Source: Actinomycetota bacterium
Lineage (GTDB): Bacteria > Actinomycetota > Actinomycetes > Actinomycetales > Dermatophilaceae
Length of the DNA stretch: 64,000 nt
NCBI GenBank assembly: GCA_020161815.1
Contig: JAIUOP010000002.1
Location: 310,001-374,000, forward strand
Direction: 5' to 3'
The position numbers were made by a program, and so were the translations under genes. The notes under the pieces were generated by a model. That model did no database searches. It worked only from the letters and a program-made list of their open reading frames with translations, and had not been told where the DNA came from. Position 1 is the first letter of the stretch; each line of letters begins with the position of its first letter. Of this stretch, positions 47,059 to 59,609 are shown piece by piece.

Positions 47059-48279
47059 TCAGCCGCGCACGGCCGCCTGCAGCTGCTCCACCCGGTCGGT
47101 GCGCTCCCAGGTGAAGGCGTTGTCGACGCCGTCTGCGCTGGTGCGCCCGAAGTGGCCGTAGGCCGCGGTCGGGGCGTAGATCGGGCGCAGCAGGTCGAGC
47201 TGGTCCAGGATCGCGGCCGGACGCAGGTCGAAGACCGAGAGGATCGCGTCCTGGATGCGGTCCGCGGGCACGTTCTCGGTCCCGAACGTCTCGACGTAGA
47301 CACCGACCGGCTGCGCCTTGCCGATGGCGTAGGCGACCTGGACCTCGCAGCGGCGGGCCAGCCCGGCCGCGACGACGTTCTTGGCGATCCACCGGGTGGC
47401 GTAGGCCGCGGAGCGGTCGACCTTCGACGGGTCCTTGCCGGAGAAGGCGCCACCGCCGTGACGGGCCATCCCACCGTAGGTGTCGACGATGATCTTGCGG
47501 CCGGTGAGGCCGGCGTCACCCATCGGGCCACCGATGACGAACTTCCCGGTGGGGTTGATGAGGGTGCGGTAGTTGGAGATGTCGAGCTGGGTGCCGGCGT
47601 CGGCGAGCTCGGCCAGGACCGGCTCGATGACGTACTGGGTCACGTCGGGGGCGAGCAGGCCCTCGAGGGAGATGTCCTCCGCGTGCTGCGAGGACACCAC
47701 GACCGTGTCGAGGGCGACGGCGCGGTCGCCGTCGTAGGAGATGGTGACCTGGGTCTTGCCGTCCGGACGCAGGTAGGCGACCTCGCCGGACTTGCGCACG
47801 GCGGTGAGGCGCTCGGCGAGCCGGTGCGCGAGGAAGATGGGCAGCGGCATGAGGTCGGGGGTGTCGTCGCAGGCGTAGCCGAACATCAGGCCCTGGTCGC
47901 CCGCGCCCTGCTTGTCGAGCGGGTCGACGCCGCCGGTGCGGGACTCGAACGCGGTGTCGACACCCTGGGCGATGTCCGGGCTCTGCTGCCCGATCGAGAC
48001 CTCGACTCCGCACGACGCACCGTCGAAGCCCTTGGTCGAGCTGTCGTAGCCGATCCGCAGCACGGTGTCGCGCACGATGCGCGGGATCTCGACGTAGGCC
48101 TCGGTCGTGACCTCTCCGGCGACATGGACCAGGCCGGTCGTCACCATCGTCTCGACGGCCACCCGTGACCGCGGATCCTGCTCGAGCATGGCGTCGAGGA
48201 TGCCGTCCGAGATCTGGTCACAGATCTTGTCGGGGTGACCCTCGGTGACGGACTCGGACGTGAAGAGGCGTGCAGACAC
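47059..48279 (-). CDS. metK: S-adenosylmethionine synthetase
   Basis: A 406-residue cytoplasmic enzyme making SAM from ATP and methionine. Signatures are [16 protein letters not shown] (catalytic His), [19 protein letters not shown], the [19 protein letters not shown] loop, and [16 protein letters not shown] 48279 (VSARLFTSE) matches family starts, with AAGGAG about 11 nt upstream. A candidate -10 (TAGATT) lies about 50 nt upstream. It is divergent from the coiled-coil gene pair. No SAM riboswitch was recognised. Confidence 0.97.
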   Translation of the reverse strand: MSARLFTSESVTEGHPDKICDQISDGILDAMLEQDPRSRVAVETMVTTGLVHVAGEVTTEAYVEIPRIVRDTVLRIGYDSSTKGFDGASCGVEVSIGQQSPDIAQGVDTAFESRTGGVDPLDKQGAGDQGLMFGYACDDTPDLMPLPIFLAHRLAERLTAVRKSGEVAYLRPDGKTQVTISYDGDRAVALDTVVVSSQHAEDISLEGLLAPDVTQYVIEPVLAELADAGTQLDISNYRTLINPTGKFVIGGPMGDAGLTGRKIIVDTYGGMARHGGGAFSGKDPSKVDRSAAYATRWIAKNVVAAGLARRCEVQVAYAIGKAQPVGVYVETFGTENVPADRIQDAILSVFDLRPAAILDQLDLLRPIYAPTAAYGHFGRTSADGVDNAFTWERTDRVEQLQAAVRG

Positions 48280-48329
48280 GAGTGGAAGACTCCTTGGCGA
48301 GGGTGGACGGCGCCGATGGCGCCGGACCA

Positions 48330-48335
48330 AATCTA
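48330..48335 (-). promoter_or_regulatory. Candidate metK -10 element
   Basis: TAGATT on the minus strand, 50 bases before the metK GTG, in the divergent region 48280-48470. Confidence 0.4.
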
Positions 48336-48458
48336 CCGCGTGGCGACACTCACGCCGTGCCGTCTCAGCCACGTCATGGCTGGCGGCGGCCACCGGACCG
48401 CCCGCCAAGGGGTCACCCGCGGCCGCCCGAACGCGACGACGGCGAAGCACGTGCATGG

Positions 48459-48464
48459 AATGAT
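48459..48464 (+). promoter_or_regulatory. Candidate -10 for the coiled-coil gene pair
   Basis: AATGAT followed by 6 nt and GTG 48471; imperfect match but leaderless spacing, and no ribosome-binding site is present. Confidence 0.35.
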
Positions 48465-48470
48465 CTCCCC

Positions 48471-49910
48471 GTGCACGATCAGCCCGTCGAACCCGCTGCG
48501 GAGGTCTACGGACCGGCCGCCGATGCGTTCACGCTGATCACCCGCGCCCAGGTGCTCGCCGACCAGGTGCGTGCGGAGGCCCATGCCGAGGCCGAGCAGG
48601 TCCGCCGGGACGCCGATTCCGTCCGTGAGCGCACCGGGAGCGCCAGGGCCGAGCTGGCGGGCATCGAGTCGAGACTCGAGCGCTCACGGGCGGAGGCCCA
48701 GGCCCACCTGGCGAGGGCACACGAGGAGGCCGAGGCGCTGCTCGCCGATGCCGCCGACCAGGCGAGCCTGCTGCGCGCCGGCGCCACCAAGGCCAGCGAC
48801 GAGGCCGTGGCCGCGGCCACCGACGAGGCGGCGCGGCTCCTCTCCCGAGCCCGCGACGAGGCCCGAGCAATGGTGGAGGCGGCCACGACCGAGCGGGAGA
48901 CCGTGCTCGCCCGGATCGCCGAGCACGAGCGTGCCGTCGTCGCGGAACTGACCGAGCACCGCGATCTCACCCACGCCCGGCTCGATGCCCATCGGGTCGC
49001 GCACGAGGAGCAGGTCGCCTCGACGTGGGCCACAGCCCGGGCCGAGTCCGGCCGCCTGCACGAGGAGAGCCGGGCCGAGGCCGATCAGCTGCGGGCGGCG
49101 GCCGAGCTGGCGGACAGCTCCGCCCGGGCCGAGCGTGAGGACCTCCTCCAGCGTGCTCGTCAGGAGGCCGACGGCCTGCGCGCCGGGGCCCGGGAGGAGT
49201 CCGACCGCCTGGTCGCCGAGGCCAACGACCATGTGGAGTGGGCTCGCGGCACCGTGCGCGACATCCTCGACCGCGCCGAGGCCGAGCGACAGGGTGCGCA
49301 CCGCAGCCACCACCAGGCCCTCATGGAGGACGCACGGCAGGCCCGTGAGCAGGTGGCCAGGCTCATGCACCAGTCCCAGACCACCAGCCGCGACCGGCTC
49401 CGGGAGGCCGAGGCCGAGGCCGAGGCGCTTCGGGCGCAGGCCAGGGCGGTGCTCACCGCAGCCGAGAGGGATGCCGACCGCACCCGCCAGATCGCCGCGG
49501 ACGAGGCGGAGCAGCTGCGTTCCGCGGCGCGCCAGGAGGCCGAGGAGGCCGAGGAGCGCGCCCGGCGTCGCCTCGCCGAGGCCGAGTCCGGTGCACGGCT
49601 CGTGCGCGAGCGCGCGGCCGAGGACGTCGAGCGCCTCCAGCGCGAGGCCCACGAGGCGCACCGCGCGCAACGTGCGGAGCTCGTCCGGATCACCGACGAG
49701 TCGGCGCGGCGTGCCGCCCAGGTGCGCGAGGACGCCGACGCCGCCCTGGAGCGCGCACGCGCAGAGCTGGCCGCCCTCACCGCGCGCCGCGACGCCATCC
49801 ATGCCCAGCTCGGCAACCTGTCCGGCGTCATCGAGGCCCTTGCCGTCGATGGCCACCCCGCCACCACCAGATCACTGGCCTCCACCCCGACCGAGGAGAA
49901 CCACCCATGA
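48471..49910 (+). CDS. Long coiled-coil protein, first of a pair
   Basis: A 479-residue protein that is almost entirely helical heptad sequence rich in Ala, Glu and Arg ([40 protein letters not shown]). A short N-terminal stretch ([20 protein letters not shown]) is the only non-coil part, and the end is TPTEENHP. No catalytic domain or membrane helix is seen. It resembles cytoskeletal coiled-coil proteins of the FilP/Scy or DivIVA-associated kind, but compositional similarity alone is weak evidence. GTG 48471 follows AATGAT at 6 nt. The stop overlaps the next ATG (ATGA). Confidence 0.72.
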   Translation: MHDQPVEPAAEVYGPAADAFTLITRAQVLADQVRAEAHAEAEQVRRDADSVRERTGSARAELAGIESRLERSRAEAQAHLARAHEEAEALLADAADQASLLRAGATKASDEAVAAATDEAARLLSRARDEARAMVEAATTERETVLARIAEHERAVVAELTEHRDLTHARLDAHRVAHEEQVASTWATARAESGRLHEESRAEADQLRAAAELADSSARAEREDLLQRARQEADGLRAGAREESDRLVAEANDHVEWARGTVRDILDRAEAERQGAHRSHHQALMEDARQAREQVARLMHQSQTTSRDRLREAEAEAEALRAQARAVLTAAERDADRTRQIAADEAEQLRSAARQEAEEAEERARRRLAEAESGARLVRERAAEDVERLQREAHEAHRAQRAELVRITDESARRAAQVREDADAALERARAELAALTARRDAIHAQLGNLSGVIEALAVDGHPATTRSLASTPTEENHP

Positions 49911-50995
49911 CCACCCCCGACTTTCCGACCGTCTTCCGTGGCTATGACCCGGCCCAGGTCGACCAGCACGTGGCCTCCCTCCAGGCGGCACTGGAGGCAG
50001 CGCAGCGCGAGGTGGCGCACGTGACGGTCGAGCTGACCAAGACCCAACAAGCACACAGCTCCCTCGCCGACGAGGTGAAGGCCCACCAGGTGACCATCGC
50101 CTCCCTCGAGGAGGAGTCGAAGCGGGTCGCCAGCCCCAGCTTCACCGACCTCGGCGCGCGCATCGGCCAGATGCTCTCCCTCGCCGACGAGGAGGCGGCG
50201 CAGATCCGCTCCACCGCCGCGGGTGACGCCGAGACCGCACGCGCTGACGCCGTGGCGCACAGCGACAAGCTGCGCACCGAGGCCCAGCGCTACGCCGACG
50301 AGCTGCGGTCCAAGGCCGAGCTCGAGGCCAGCGAGGCCGCGGCGCGCGCGAAGGCGCATGCCGACGCCCTGATCGACGATGCCGCTCGGGAAGCAGCAGC
50401 CCGCCGCGAGGAGGCCGAAGCGCACTACGAGAGCCAGCGTGCGCGCGCGGCCGCGGCCGCGGCCGACTTCGAGACCACTCTCAGCGCTCGCCGGGAGCGC
50501 GCCTCCGCCGACTTCGCGGCCCAGCAGCAGCAGCACGAGAGTGCCCTCGCCGCCCTCCAGGAGCGCATCGACGTCCTCGGCCGGGAGTCCGAGCAGGACC
50601 GGGCCACCAAGGCCAGCGAGGCCACCCGGCTGCTCGAGGAGGCCAAGGAGCGGGCCGCCCTCCTCGTGGCGGATGCCAAGGAGCAGGCCGAGCGCGTCCG
50701 GCGCGAGTCCGAGCGCGAGCTCGCTGCTGCCACGGCACGCCGGGACTCCATCACGGCGCAGCTGAGCAACGTCCGCAACATGCTCGCCACCCTCGGTGGG
50801 GGCAACATCGCCATGGCCCTCGGTGAGGTCGAGCCGGCCGCCGCGGCCGCTGGCGGCGAGCAGCACGACCCCGTCGACGCACCGGCCGCCGACCTGGAGC
50901 TCACGGATGCAGAAGGCCCGGACGCCGACGCTTCCGACGCCCCGGCGCAGGACGCTGAGGACGCGCCGGACCGCACCGACGACCGGGGCGAGTGA
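49907..50995 (+). CDS. Coiled-coil protein with DivIVA-like N-terminus, second of a pair
   Basis: A 362-residue protein. The N-terminus FPTVFRGYDPAQVDQHVASL matches the DivIVA/GpsB membrane-targeting pattern (F..V.RGYD..QVD.F). Then come about 270 residues of coiled coil (ARADAVAHSDKLRTEAQRYA and similar), a glycine break with MLATLGGGNIAMALGE, and an acidic disordered tail (DPVDAPAADLELTDAEGPDA). It should bind curved membrane or partner coils and could act in polar growth or division; this is inference. It shares a coil-and-end style (RRDSITAQLSNV against [12 protein letters not shown]) with its upstream neighbour, implying duplication. Confidence 0.78.
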   Translation: MTTPDFPTVFRGYDPAQVDQHVASLQAALEAAQREVAHVTVELTKTQQAHSSLADEVKAHQVTIASLEEESKRVASPSFTDLGARIGQMLSLADEEAAQIRSTAAGDAETARADAVAHSDKLRTEAQRYADELRSKAELEASEAAARAKAHADALIDDAAREAAARREEAEAHYESQRARAAAAAADFETTLSARRERASADFAAQQQQHESALAALQERIDVLGRESEQDRATKASEATRLLEEAKERAALLVADAKEQAERVRRESERELAAATARRDSITAQLSNVRNMLATLGGGNIAMALGEVEPAAAAAGGEQHDPVDAPAADLELTDAEGPDADASDAPAQDAEDAPDRTDDRGE

Positions 50996-51017
50996 GGGCG
51001 GGCGAGCCCTCCTGAAG

Positions 51018-51032
51018 GGCCGGGGTCCGGCC
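51018..51032. terminator. Hairpin between the coiled-coil pair and coaBC
   Basis: GGCCGG and CCGGCC with a 3-nt GGT loop, between convergent stop codons. Confidence 0.5.
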
Positions 51033-51034
51033 GG

Positions 51035-52306
51035 TCAGAGCAGGGTCTCGACCAGGTCCCAGATGGCCCCGGCGATGACCTGCTTGGGCGCTGGCCCCGC
51101 GTCCACCACCCGGGAGCTGCCCTGCAGGAGCAGGTGGACGGTGTTGTCGTCCTTGCCGAAGGTCTTGTCCGTGCCGACTTCGTTGACCACGAGCACATCG
51201 CAACCCTTGCGGGCCAGCTTGGCGCGGGCATGGTCGAGCACGCCCGCGTCGGCGTCACCGGTCTCCGCGGCGAAGCCGACGATCACCGGACCGGCGGCGT
51301 CCCCGCGATGGCGCACCAGCTCGGCGAGGATGTCGGGATTGCGGACCAGCCGCAGCTCCGGGGCGTCCTCGCTGTCGGCGGGCTTCTTGATCTTGTGGGC
51401 GGCATAGTCCGCGGGCCGGAAGTCAGCGACGGCCGCGGCCATGACGATGACATCGGCATCGTCGAAGCCCTCGAGCATCGCCCGTCGCATCTGCTCGGCG
51501 GTCTCGACCGACACGACCCGCACCCCCTCGGGCACCGGGAGGGCCACGGTGGAGACGAGGGTGACTGCGGCCCCGCGCGCAGCCGCCACCTCGGCCAGGG
51601 CATACCCCTGCTTGCCCGAGGAGCGGTTGCCCAGGAACCGCACCGGGTCCAGTGGCTCGCGGGTGCCGCCGGCAGAGATGAGCACCCGCTGCCCGGTGAG
51701 TGAGTCCACGACGCCCTCCGCACCCTCGGCAGGCTCGGCCGCCCCCGTCGTCGCGACGGAGGGCGCGGGCGCACCCTGGTGGGCGGCGAGGATCCGCGAG
51801 CACACGGCATACAGCTCATCGGGCTCGGGAAGGCGCCCCGGGCCGGTGTCCTTGCCGGTCAGGCGCCCCGACGCCGGCGGCACGATGTGCACGCCGCGTT
51901 CGGAGAGCGTGGCGACATTGGCCTGGGTGGCCGGGTGCTCCCACATCTCGGTGTGCATGGCCGGGGCCATGACGACCGGGCAGCGAGCCGTGAGCAGGAC
52001 GTTGGTGAGCAGGTCGTCGGCCTGCCCGGTGGCCGCCCGCGCGAGCAGGTCGGCCGTGGCGGGCGCCACGACGACGAGGTCCGCGCTCTGGCCGAGGCGG
52101 ACGTGCGGCACCTCGGTGATGTCGGACCAGACGTCGGTGTGGACCGGCTTGCCGGACAGCGCGGACCAGGTGGCCGCACCGACGAAGTGGAGCGAGGCGG
52201 CCGTCGGGACGACGGTCACGTCGTGGCCGGCCTCGGTGAACAGCCGCAGCAGCGAGGCGGCCTTGTAGGCCGCGATGCCGCCCGCGACACCGAGGACGAC
52301 GCGCAC
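51035..52306 (-). CDS. coaBC: Bifunctional phosphopantothenoylcysteine decarboxylase / synthetase
   Basis: A 423-residue fusion for two steps of coenzyme A synthesis. Residues 1-190 are the FMN-dependent decarboxylase CoaC (VLGVAGGIAAYKAASLLR, and PAMHTEMWEHPATQAN in place of the PAMNxxMW motif). The C-terminal half is CoaB (LISAGGTREPLDPVRFLGNR, MAAAVADFRP, AHKIKK). GTG 52306 lies 5 nt after the rpoZ stop. The order mihF-gmk-rpoZ-coaBC is the standard one. Confidence 0.95.
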   Translation of the reverse strand: MRVVLGVAGGIAAYKAASLLRLFTEAGHDVTVVPTAASLHFVGAATWSALSGKPVHTDVWSDITEVPHVRLGQSADLVVVAPATADLLARAATGQADDLLTNVLLTARCPVVMAPAMHTEMWEHPATQANVATLSERGVHIVPPASGRLTGKDTGPGRLPEPDELYAVCSRILAAHQGAPAPSVATTGAAEPAEGAEGVVDSLTGQRVLISAGGTREPLDPVRFLGNRSSGKQGYALAEVAAARGAAVTLVSTVALPVPEGVRVVSVETAEQMRRAMLEGFDDADVIVMAAAVADFRPADYAAHKIKKPADSEDAPELRLVRNPDILAELVRHRGDAAGPVIVGFAAETGDADAGVLDHARAKLARKGCDVLVVNEVGTDKTFGKDDNTVHLLLQGSSRVVDAGPAPKQVIAGAIWDLVETLL

Positions 52307-52311
52307 CTAGC

Positions 52312-52575
52312 TCACTCCTCGATCGGCTCGGAGGTCAGCAGGTTGCCGTTGATCTCGCGCAGGGCGATGGAGAGCGGCTTCTCGTGCACCTCGGAGTCCA
52401 CGAGCGGCCCGACGTACTCGAGCAGGCCCTCCTGGAGCTGGGCGTAGTAGGCGTTGATCTGGCGCGCACGCTTGGCGGAGTAGAGCACGAGGGCGTACTT
52501 GGAGTTGGCGTGCTCGAGCAGCTCGTCGATCGGCGGGTTCGTGATGCCGATGGGGTTGGCCTTGGTTCCGGACAT
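52312..52575 (-). CDS. rpoZ: RNA polymerase omega subunit
   Basis: An 87-residue subunit that helps assemble core RNA polymerase. [20 protein letters not shown], then [14 protein letters not shown], are the conserved omega segments. ATG 52575 is 3 nt after the gmk stop and coaBC follows after 5 nt, so all are cotranscribed. Confidence 0.95.
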   Translation of the reverse strand: MSGTKANPIGITNPPIDELLEHANSKYALVLYSAKRARQINAYYAQLQEGLLEYVGPLVDSEVHEKPLSIALREINGNLLTSEPIEE

Positions 52576-52578
52576 GCG

Positions 52579-53151
52579 TCAGCGCTGCTTTCCGTCGGGA
52601 GTGAATCTCATCAATGATACGAGTTCCTGCGCGGCCCGCCGAACATCGTCGTTGACGATGGTGGTGTCGAACTCGGCGGCAGCGGCCAGCTCGACCCGCG
52701 CGGTCGCCAGCCGGGCCTCGCGCTCCTCCTCGGTCTCGGTCCCCCGGCCCACGAGCCGGCGCACGAGCTCGTCCCACGACGGTGGCGCGAGGAAGACGAA
52801 GTAGGCCTCGGGCATCGAGGCCCGCACCTGCCGAGCACCCTGGAGGTCGATCTCCAGCAGGGCCGGTCGACCGGCGGCGAGGGCGGCCTCGACGGGCCCG
52901 CGCGGGGTGCCGTAGCGCGCCCGGCCGTGGACGACCGCCCACTCGAGCATCTCGCCGGACTCGACGAGCTCGGTGAACCTGTCCTCGCTGACGAAGAAGT
53001 AGTGGACCCCGTCGATCTCCCCCGGGCGCGGCGCCCTCGTCGTGGCCGAGATGCTCAACCACACCTCCGGGTGGTGCTCACGCACCCACGCGGCGAGGGT
53101 GCCCTTGCCGACGGCGGTGGGGCCGGCGAGGACGGTCAGGCGTGCCGCCAT
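52579..53151 (-). CDS. gmk: Guanylate kinase
   Basis: A 190-residue kinase converting GMP to GDP. Walker A is [12 protein letters not shown], slightly different from the usual [28 protein letters not shown] is the GMP-binding region and [20 protein letters not shown] the next conserved part. ATG 53151 shares its first base with the mihF stop (TGATG), so the two are coupled. Confidence 0.95.
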   Translation of the reverse strand: MAARLTVLAGPTAVGKGTLAAWVREHHPEVWLSISATTRAPRPGEIDGVHYFFVSEDRFTELVESGEMLEWAVVHGRARYGTPRGPVEAALAAGRPALLEIDLQGARQVRASMPEAYFVFLAPPSWDELVRRLVGRGTETEEEREARLATARVELAAAAEFDTTIVNDDVRRAAQELVSLMRFTPDGKQR

Positions 53152-53465
53152 CAGTGCCCGAAGCGCGCCAGGAGGGCAGCGGCCTGCTTCTGGCCGAGGC
53201 CACGGACCCGCCGGCTCGCGCTGATGCCGACCTCGTCCATGATCTGGGCTGCCTTGACCGGGCCCACGCCCGGGAGGGACTCGAGGAGCGCGGAGACCCG
53301 CATCTTGCCGATCACCTCGTTGGTGCGGCCCTCCTGGATCACCTCGGCCAGGGAGCCCTGGGCGTACTTCAGGCGGTGCTTGACGCTCGCGCGCTCGCGC
53401 CGGGCCGCGGCGGCCTTGAGCAGTGCCTCGGCGCGCTGCTCCTGGGTGAGGTTGGGGAGGGCCAC
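53151..53465 (-). CDS. mihF: Integration host factor, actinobacterial type
   Basis: A 104-residue nucleoid protein with a long basic helix ([20 protein letters not shown]) and a helix-two-turn-helix ([18 protein letters not shown]) that bind and bend DNA. It is unrelated to enterobacterial IHF. GTG 53465 follows AAGGA at 7 nt; a longer start would extend into the promoter hairpin. It heads the mihF-gmk-rpoZ-coaBC unit. Confidence 0.94.
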   Translation of the reverse strand: MALPNLTQEQRAEALLKAAAARRERASVKHRLKYAQGSLAEVIQEGRTNEVIGKMRVSALLESLPGVGPVKAAQIMDEVGISASRRVRGLGQKQAAALLARFGH

Positions 53466-53494
53466 GCACGGTCCTTGTCGTCGTCGGTCATCAC

Positions 53495-53513
53495 GGGGTG
53501 CGATCGGCACCCC
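53495..53513. terminator. Hairpin between pyrF and mihF
   Basis: GGGGTGC and GCACCCC with a 5-nt loop, 50 bases after the pyrF stop. It also falls at the predicted mihF transcription start (8 nt after TATAGT), so it may fold in the mihF leader too. Confidence 0.55.
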
Positions 53514-53520
53514 TCCCCGG

Positions 53521-53526
53521 ACTATA
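53521..53526 (-). promoter_or_regulatory. mihF -10 element
   Basis: TATAGT on the minus strand, 56 bases before the mihF GTG, inside the only gap in the pyr-coaBC run. No clear -35. Confidence 0.5.
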
Positions 53527-53562
53527 TCGAGGCTGTCGGGCCGAGGCGTCGGGTTGAGGGCG

Positions 53563-54444
53563 TCAGGCCCGGAGCAGACCGGCCAGGGCGCCGGCCTCGC
53601 GGTGTGCCGCCGCGCGCAGCGCCGTCATGCTCGGTCCCGCGGCGAGGATGCTGCGCGAGGCATTGGGCAGCACCTGGGGCAGGGCCTCGCCGAAGACTCG
53701 ACGCAGGTCCTCCCCCGTGGCGCCCTGGGCACCCAGGCCGGGGGCGAGGATCGGCGCTGCCGAGGCGGCGAGGTCGATGTCGAGGTCCTGGACGGCCGAG
53801 CCCACCGTGGCTCCGACGACCAGACCGACGTGACCCAGCTCGCCGCGCGCCCGAGCCGGTGCATTGTCGGCCGTGGCCCCGTCGACGATGCCGGCGGCCA
53901 CGCTGCGACCAGCGCGCACCGCATGCTGCACGGACGGGCCCTCGGGGTTGGAGGTGAGGGCGAGGACGAAGACTCCCCGACCGGTCTGCTCGGCGAGGTC
54001 GATCGCCGGGCGCAGGGCGCCGTACCCCAGGTAGGGGCTCACGGTGAGGGCATCGGTCGGGCTCGGTGCGTCCTTGCCGAGGAAGGCCTCGGCGTAGGCA
54101 TCCATCGTGGTGCCGATGTCGCCGCGCTTGGCGTCGAGGATCACCAGGGTGCCGGCGGCGCGGAGCGCGTCGACGGCTTCCTCGAGCACGGCGACGCCGC
54201 GGCTGCCGAAGACCTCGAAGAAGGCGGACTGCGGCTTCACGCACGCCACCTGCCCGGCGAAGGCCTCGACGCACGCCTCGGTGAAGGCGCGCAGTCCGTC
54301 GAGGTCGGCGGACAGGCCCCACTGCTGGAGCAGGCCGGCATGCGGGTCGATGCCGGCACAGAGGGGTCCGTGGGTCGACATGGCGGCGCGGAGCCGGACC
54401 CCGAAGGGCGTGGATTCGTATGCCGTGGAGCCGGTCTCGCTCAC
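53563..54444 (-). CDS. pyrF: Orotidine 5'-phosphate decarboxylase, subfamily 2
   Basis: A 293-residue enzyme for the last step of UMP synthesis. LCAGIDPHAGLLQQWG and the catalytic LVILDAKRGDIGTTMDAYAE (Lys and Asp) identify the longer subfamily 2 used by actinobacteria; VFVLALTSNPEG and ILAPGLGAQG follow. GTG 54444 overlaps the pyrD stop by 4 nt. A terminator hairpin follows. Confidence 0.95.
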   Translation of the reverse strand: MSETGSTAYESTPFGVRLRAAMSTHGPLCAGIDPHAGLLQQWGLSADLDGLRAFTEACVEAFAGQVACVKPQSAFFEVFGSRGVAVLEEAVDALRAAGTLVILDAKRGDIGTTMDAYAEAFLGKDAPSPTDALTVSPYLGYGALRPAIDLAEQTGRGVFVLALTSNPEGPSVQHAVRAGRSVAAGIVDGATADNAPARARGELGHVGLVVGATVGSAVQDLDIDLAASAAPILAPGLGAQGATGEDLRRVFGEALPQVLPNASRSILAAGPSMTALRAAAHREAGALAGLLRA

Positions 54445-55397
54445 AGCTGCACCTTCCGTCGGTGGGCGATGCCGACGGCGTCGGCGAGGGTCAGGGCACG
54501 GGCGTCCAGCGCGGCGTCGAGCTCGTCGCGCACCCGCCGCGGAGCGCTGGGGTCGTTGAAGGTCGCGGTGCCGACCTGGACGGCACTGGCCCCGGCAGCG
54601 ATGAGCTCGAGCGCGTCGAGCCCGGTGCGGATCCCGCCGACGCCGATGATCGGCGCGGTGTCGATGCGGCCCTCGCGCATGGCGCCGGCCACCTGCCAGA
54701 TGGCCCGGACGGCAACCGGCCGGATCGCCGGGCCGGACAGGCCCCCGGTGATGCCCGCGAGCTGGGGGCGCAGCCGGTCGGTGTCGATGACGATGCCGAG
54801 GAGGGTGTTGATCATCGTCAGGCCGGTCGCGCCGGCCTGGAGCGCCGCGTCGGCGATGGCGACGATGTCGGTGACGTCCGGGGTGAGCTTGGCGAAGGTC
54901 GGCGTGCCGGGGGGCAGCTCCTGGTGGACCAGGCCGACGACGGTGCTCGAGCTCATCGGGTCGCAGGCGAAGACCAGCCCCCGGTTGGCGACGTTCGGGC
55001 AGGAGATGTTGATCTCGACCGCGACGACGCACGCGAAGGACGGATGCGATGCGAGCGCCCGCGCCACCTCGGCGAACTCGGCGGCCGTGTTGCCCGCGAT
55101 CGAGACCACGACGCGGGCTCCGATCGAGTGCAGCCAGGTGAGGTCCTTGTCGAGGAAGGCGGCGATCCCCGGGCCCTGCAACCCGATCGAGTTGAGCATC
55201 CCGCTGGAGGTCTCGGCCATCCGGGGTGTGGGCCGACCGGACCGGGGGTCGGCCATCACCGTCTTGGTGACGAAGGCGCCGAGGTCGGTCAGGTCGAAGA
55301 AGCGGTGCAGCTCCCGGCCGTTGGCCGCGCAGCCGGAGGCGGTCATCACCGGGTTGGGCAGGGTCAGGGCGCCCAGGCGGGTGGTCAGGTCGGCCAT
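54441..55397 (-). CDS. pyrD: Dihydroorotate dehydrogenase, class 1B catalytic subunit
   Basis: A 318-residue FMN barrel oxidising dihydroorotate. NPVMTASGCAANGRELHRFF opens the fold; the catalytic base is the cysteine in VEINISCPNVANRG; GITGGLSGPAIRPVAVRAIW and IIGVGGIRTGLDALELI bind phosphate. A cysteine base and an adjacent pyrK mark class 1B, which passes electrons to NAD+. ATG 55397 is one base from the pyrK stop; longer in-frame starts overlap pyrK and lack family support. Confidence 0.94.
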   Translation of the reverse strand: MADLTTRLGALTLPNPVMTASGCAANGRELHRFFDLTDLGAFVTKTVMADPRSGRPTPRMAETSSGMLNSIGLQGPGIAAFLDKDLTWLHSIGARVVVSIAGNTAAEFAEVARALASHPSFACVVAVEINISCPNVANRGLVFACDPMSSSTVVGLVHQELPPGTPTFAKLTPDVTDIVAIADAALQAGATGLTMINTLLGIVIDTDRLRPQLAGITGGLSGPAIRPVAVRAIWQVAGAMREGRIDTAPIIGVGGIRTGLDALELIAAGASAVQVGTATFNDPSAPRRVRDELDAALDARALTLADAVGIAHRRKVQL

Positions 55398-55398
55398 G

Positions 55399-56267
55399 TC
55401 AGTGCCCTCCCGGCCGAGGTGCGCCGACGGTGTCGGCGGGCACCCGGCATACCCCGTCGTCGAAGGCATCCCAGCGGAGGCGGTCGCCGCGGAAGACCGG
55501 GCCCTCGACGCAGGAGCGGACCATGCGGGTGAGCCCGTCGTTGCCGGTCACCGGCATCACGCAGGTCATGCAGACCCCGACGCCGCAGGCCATCGACTCC
55601 TCGACGGCGACCTGGGCGACCGCACCGTGGGCGCTCGCGACCTCGGTGATCGAGCGCAGCATCCCCATCGGCCCGCAGCCGTAGACGACGGCGGCCCCGG
55701 TGCGCGTGATGACCTCGGGCAGCACGTCGGACACCCAGCCCTTGGTGCCCGCGCTGCCGTCGTCGGTCGTGATGGTGACCCCGTCGGCGCTGCGACGCGC
55801 CTCGACCACCCCGAAGAGGCGGTCCTCGGAGGCGGCCCCGAGCACCATCTCGACCCGGCACCCGCGCTCGCGCAGCACCTCGGCGAGCCAGAACAGTGGT
55901 GCGGAGCCGTAGCCTCCACCGACGAGCACGGTCGCCACGGGCTCGGTCGGGAGCGGGAAGGGCCGCCCGAGCGGGGCCACCACGTCGACCTCGTCGTGCG
56001 GGCGCAGCCCGGTGAGCCACTGGGTGCCCTCACCCTTGGCCGCGATGACGACGTCGAGGGTGCCGCCGTAGGCTCCCGAGGGGCTCACCCGGTGCAGCGA
56101 GAAGCTGCGCCGGAGCAGGTTCGCCGAGGTCGGGCCGCCGACGGCCATCGCGACGAACTGGCCGGGACGGGCCAGCTCGGCCACGCCCGGTGCCACGACC
56201 GTGAGGTGGTGGTAGGCCCCGACCCGCCGGTTGGCGACGACCTCCCCACGCACCTGGACGACATCCC

Positions 56268-56271
<4 letters not shown>
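55399..56271 (-). CDS. pyrK: Dihydroorotate dehydrogenase electron-transfer subunit
   Basis: A 290-residue FAD and iron-sulfur protein that links PyrD to NAD+. FAD-binding [19 protein letters not shown] (RxFS motif), NAD-binding [20 protein letters not shown], and four cysteines for a 2Fe-2S cluster in [13 protein letters not shown] and [11 protein letters not shown] 56271 overlaps carB by 4 nt (ATGA). Confidence 0.94.

Positions 56272-59608
<3,337 letters not shown>

Positions 59609-59609
<1 letters not shown>

Noticed and set aside
48280..48470. SAM riboswitch upstream of metK
   Set aside because: No SAM-I, SAM-II or SAM-IV core elements recognised; only a plain divergent promoter region.
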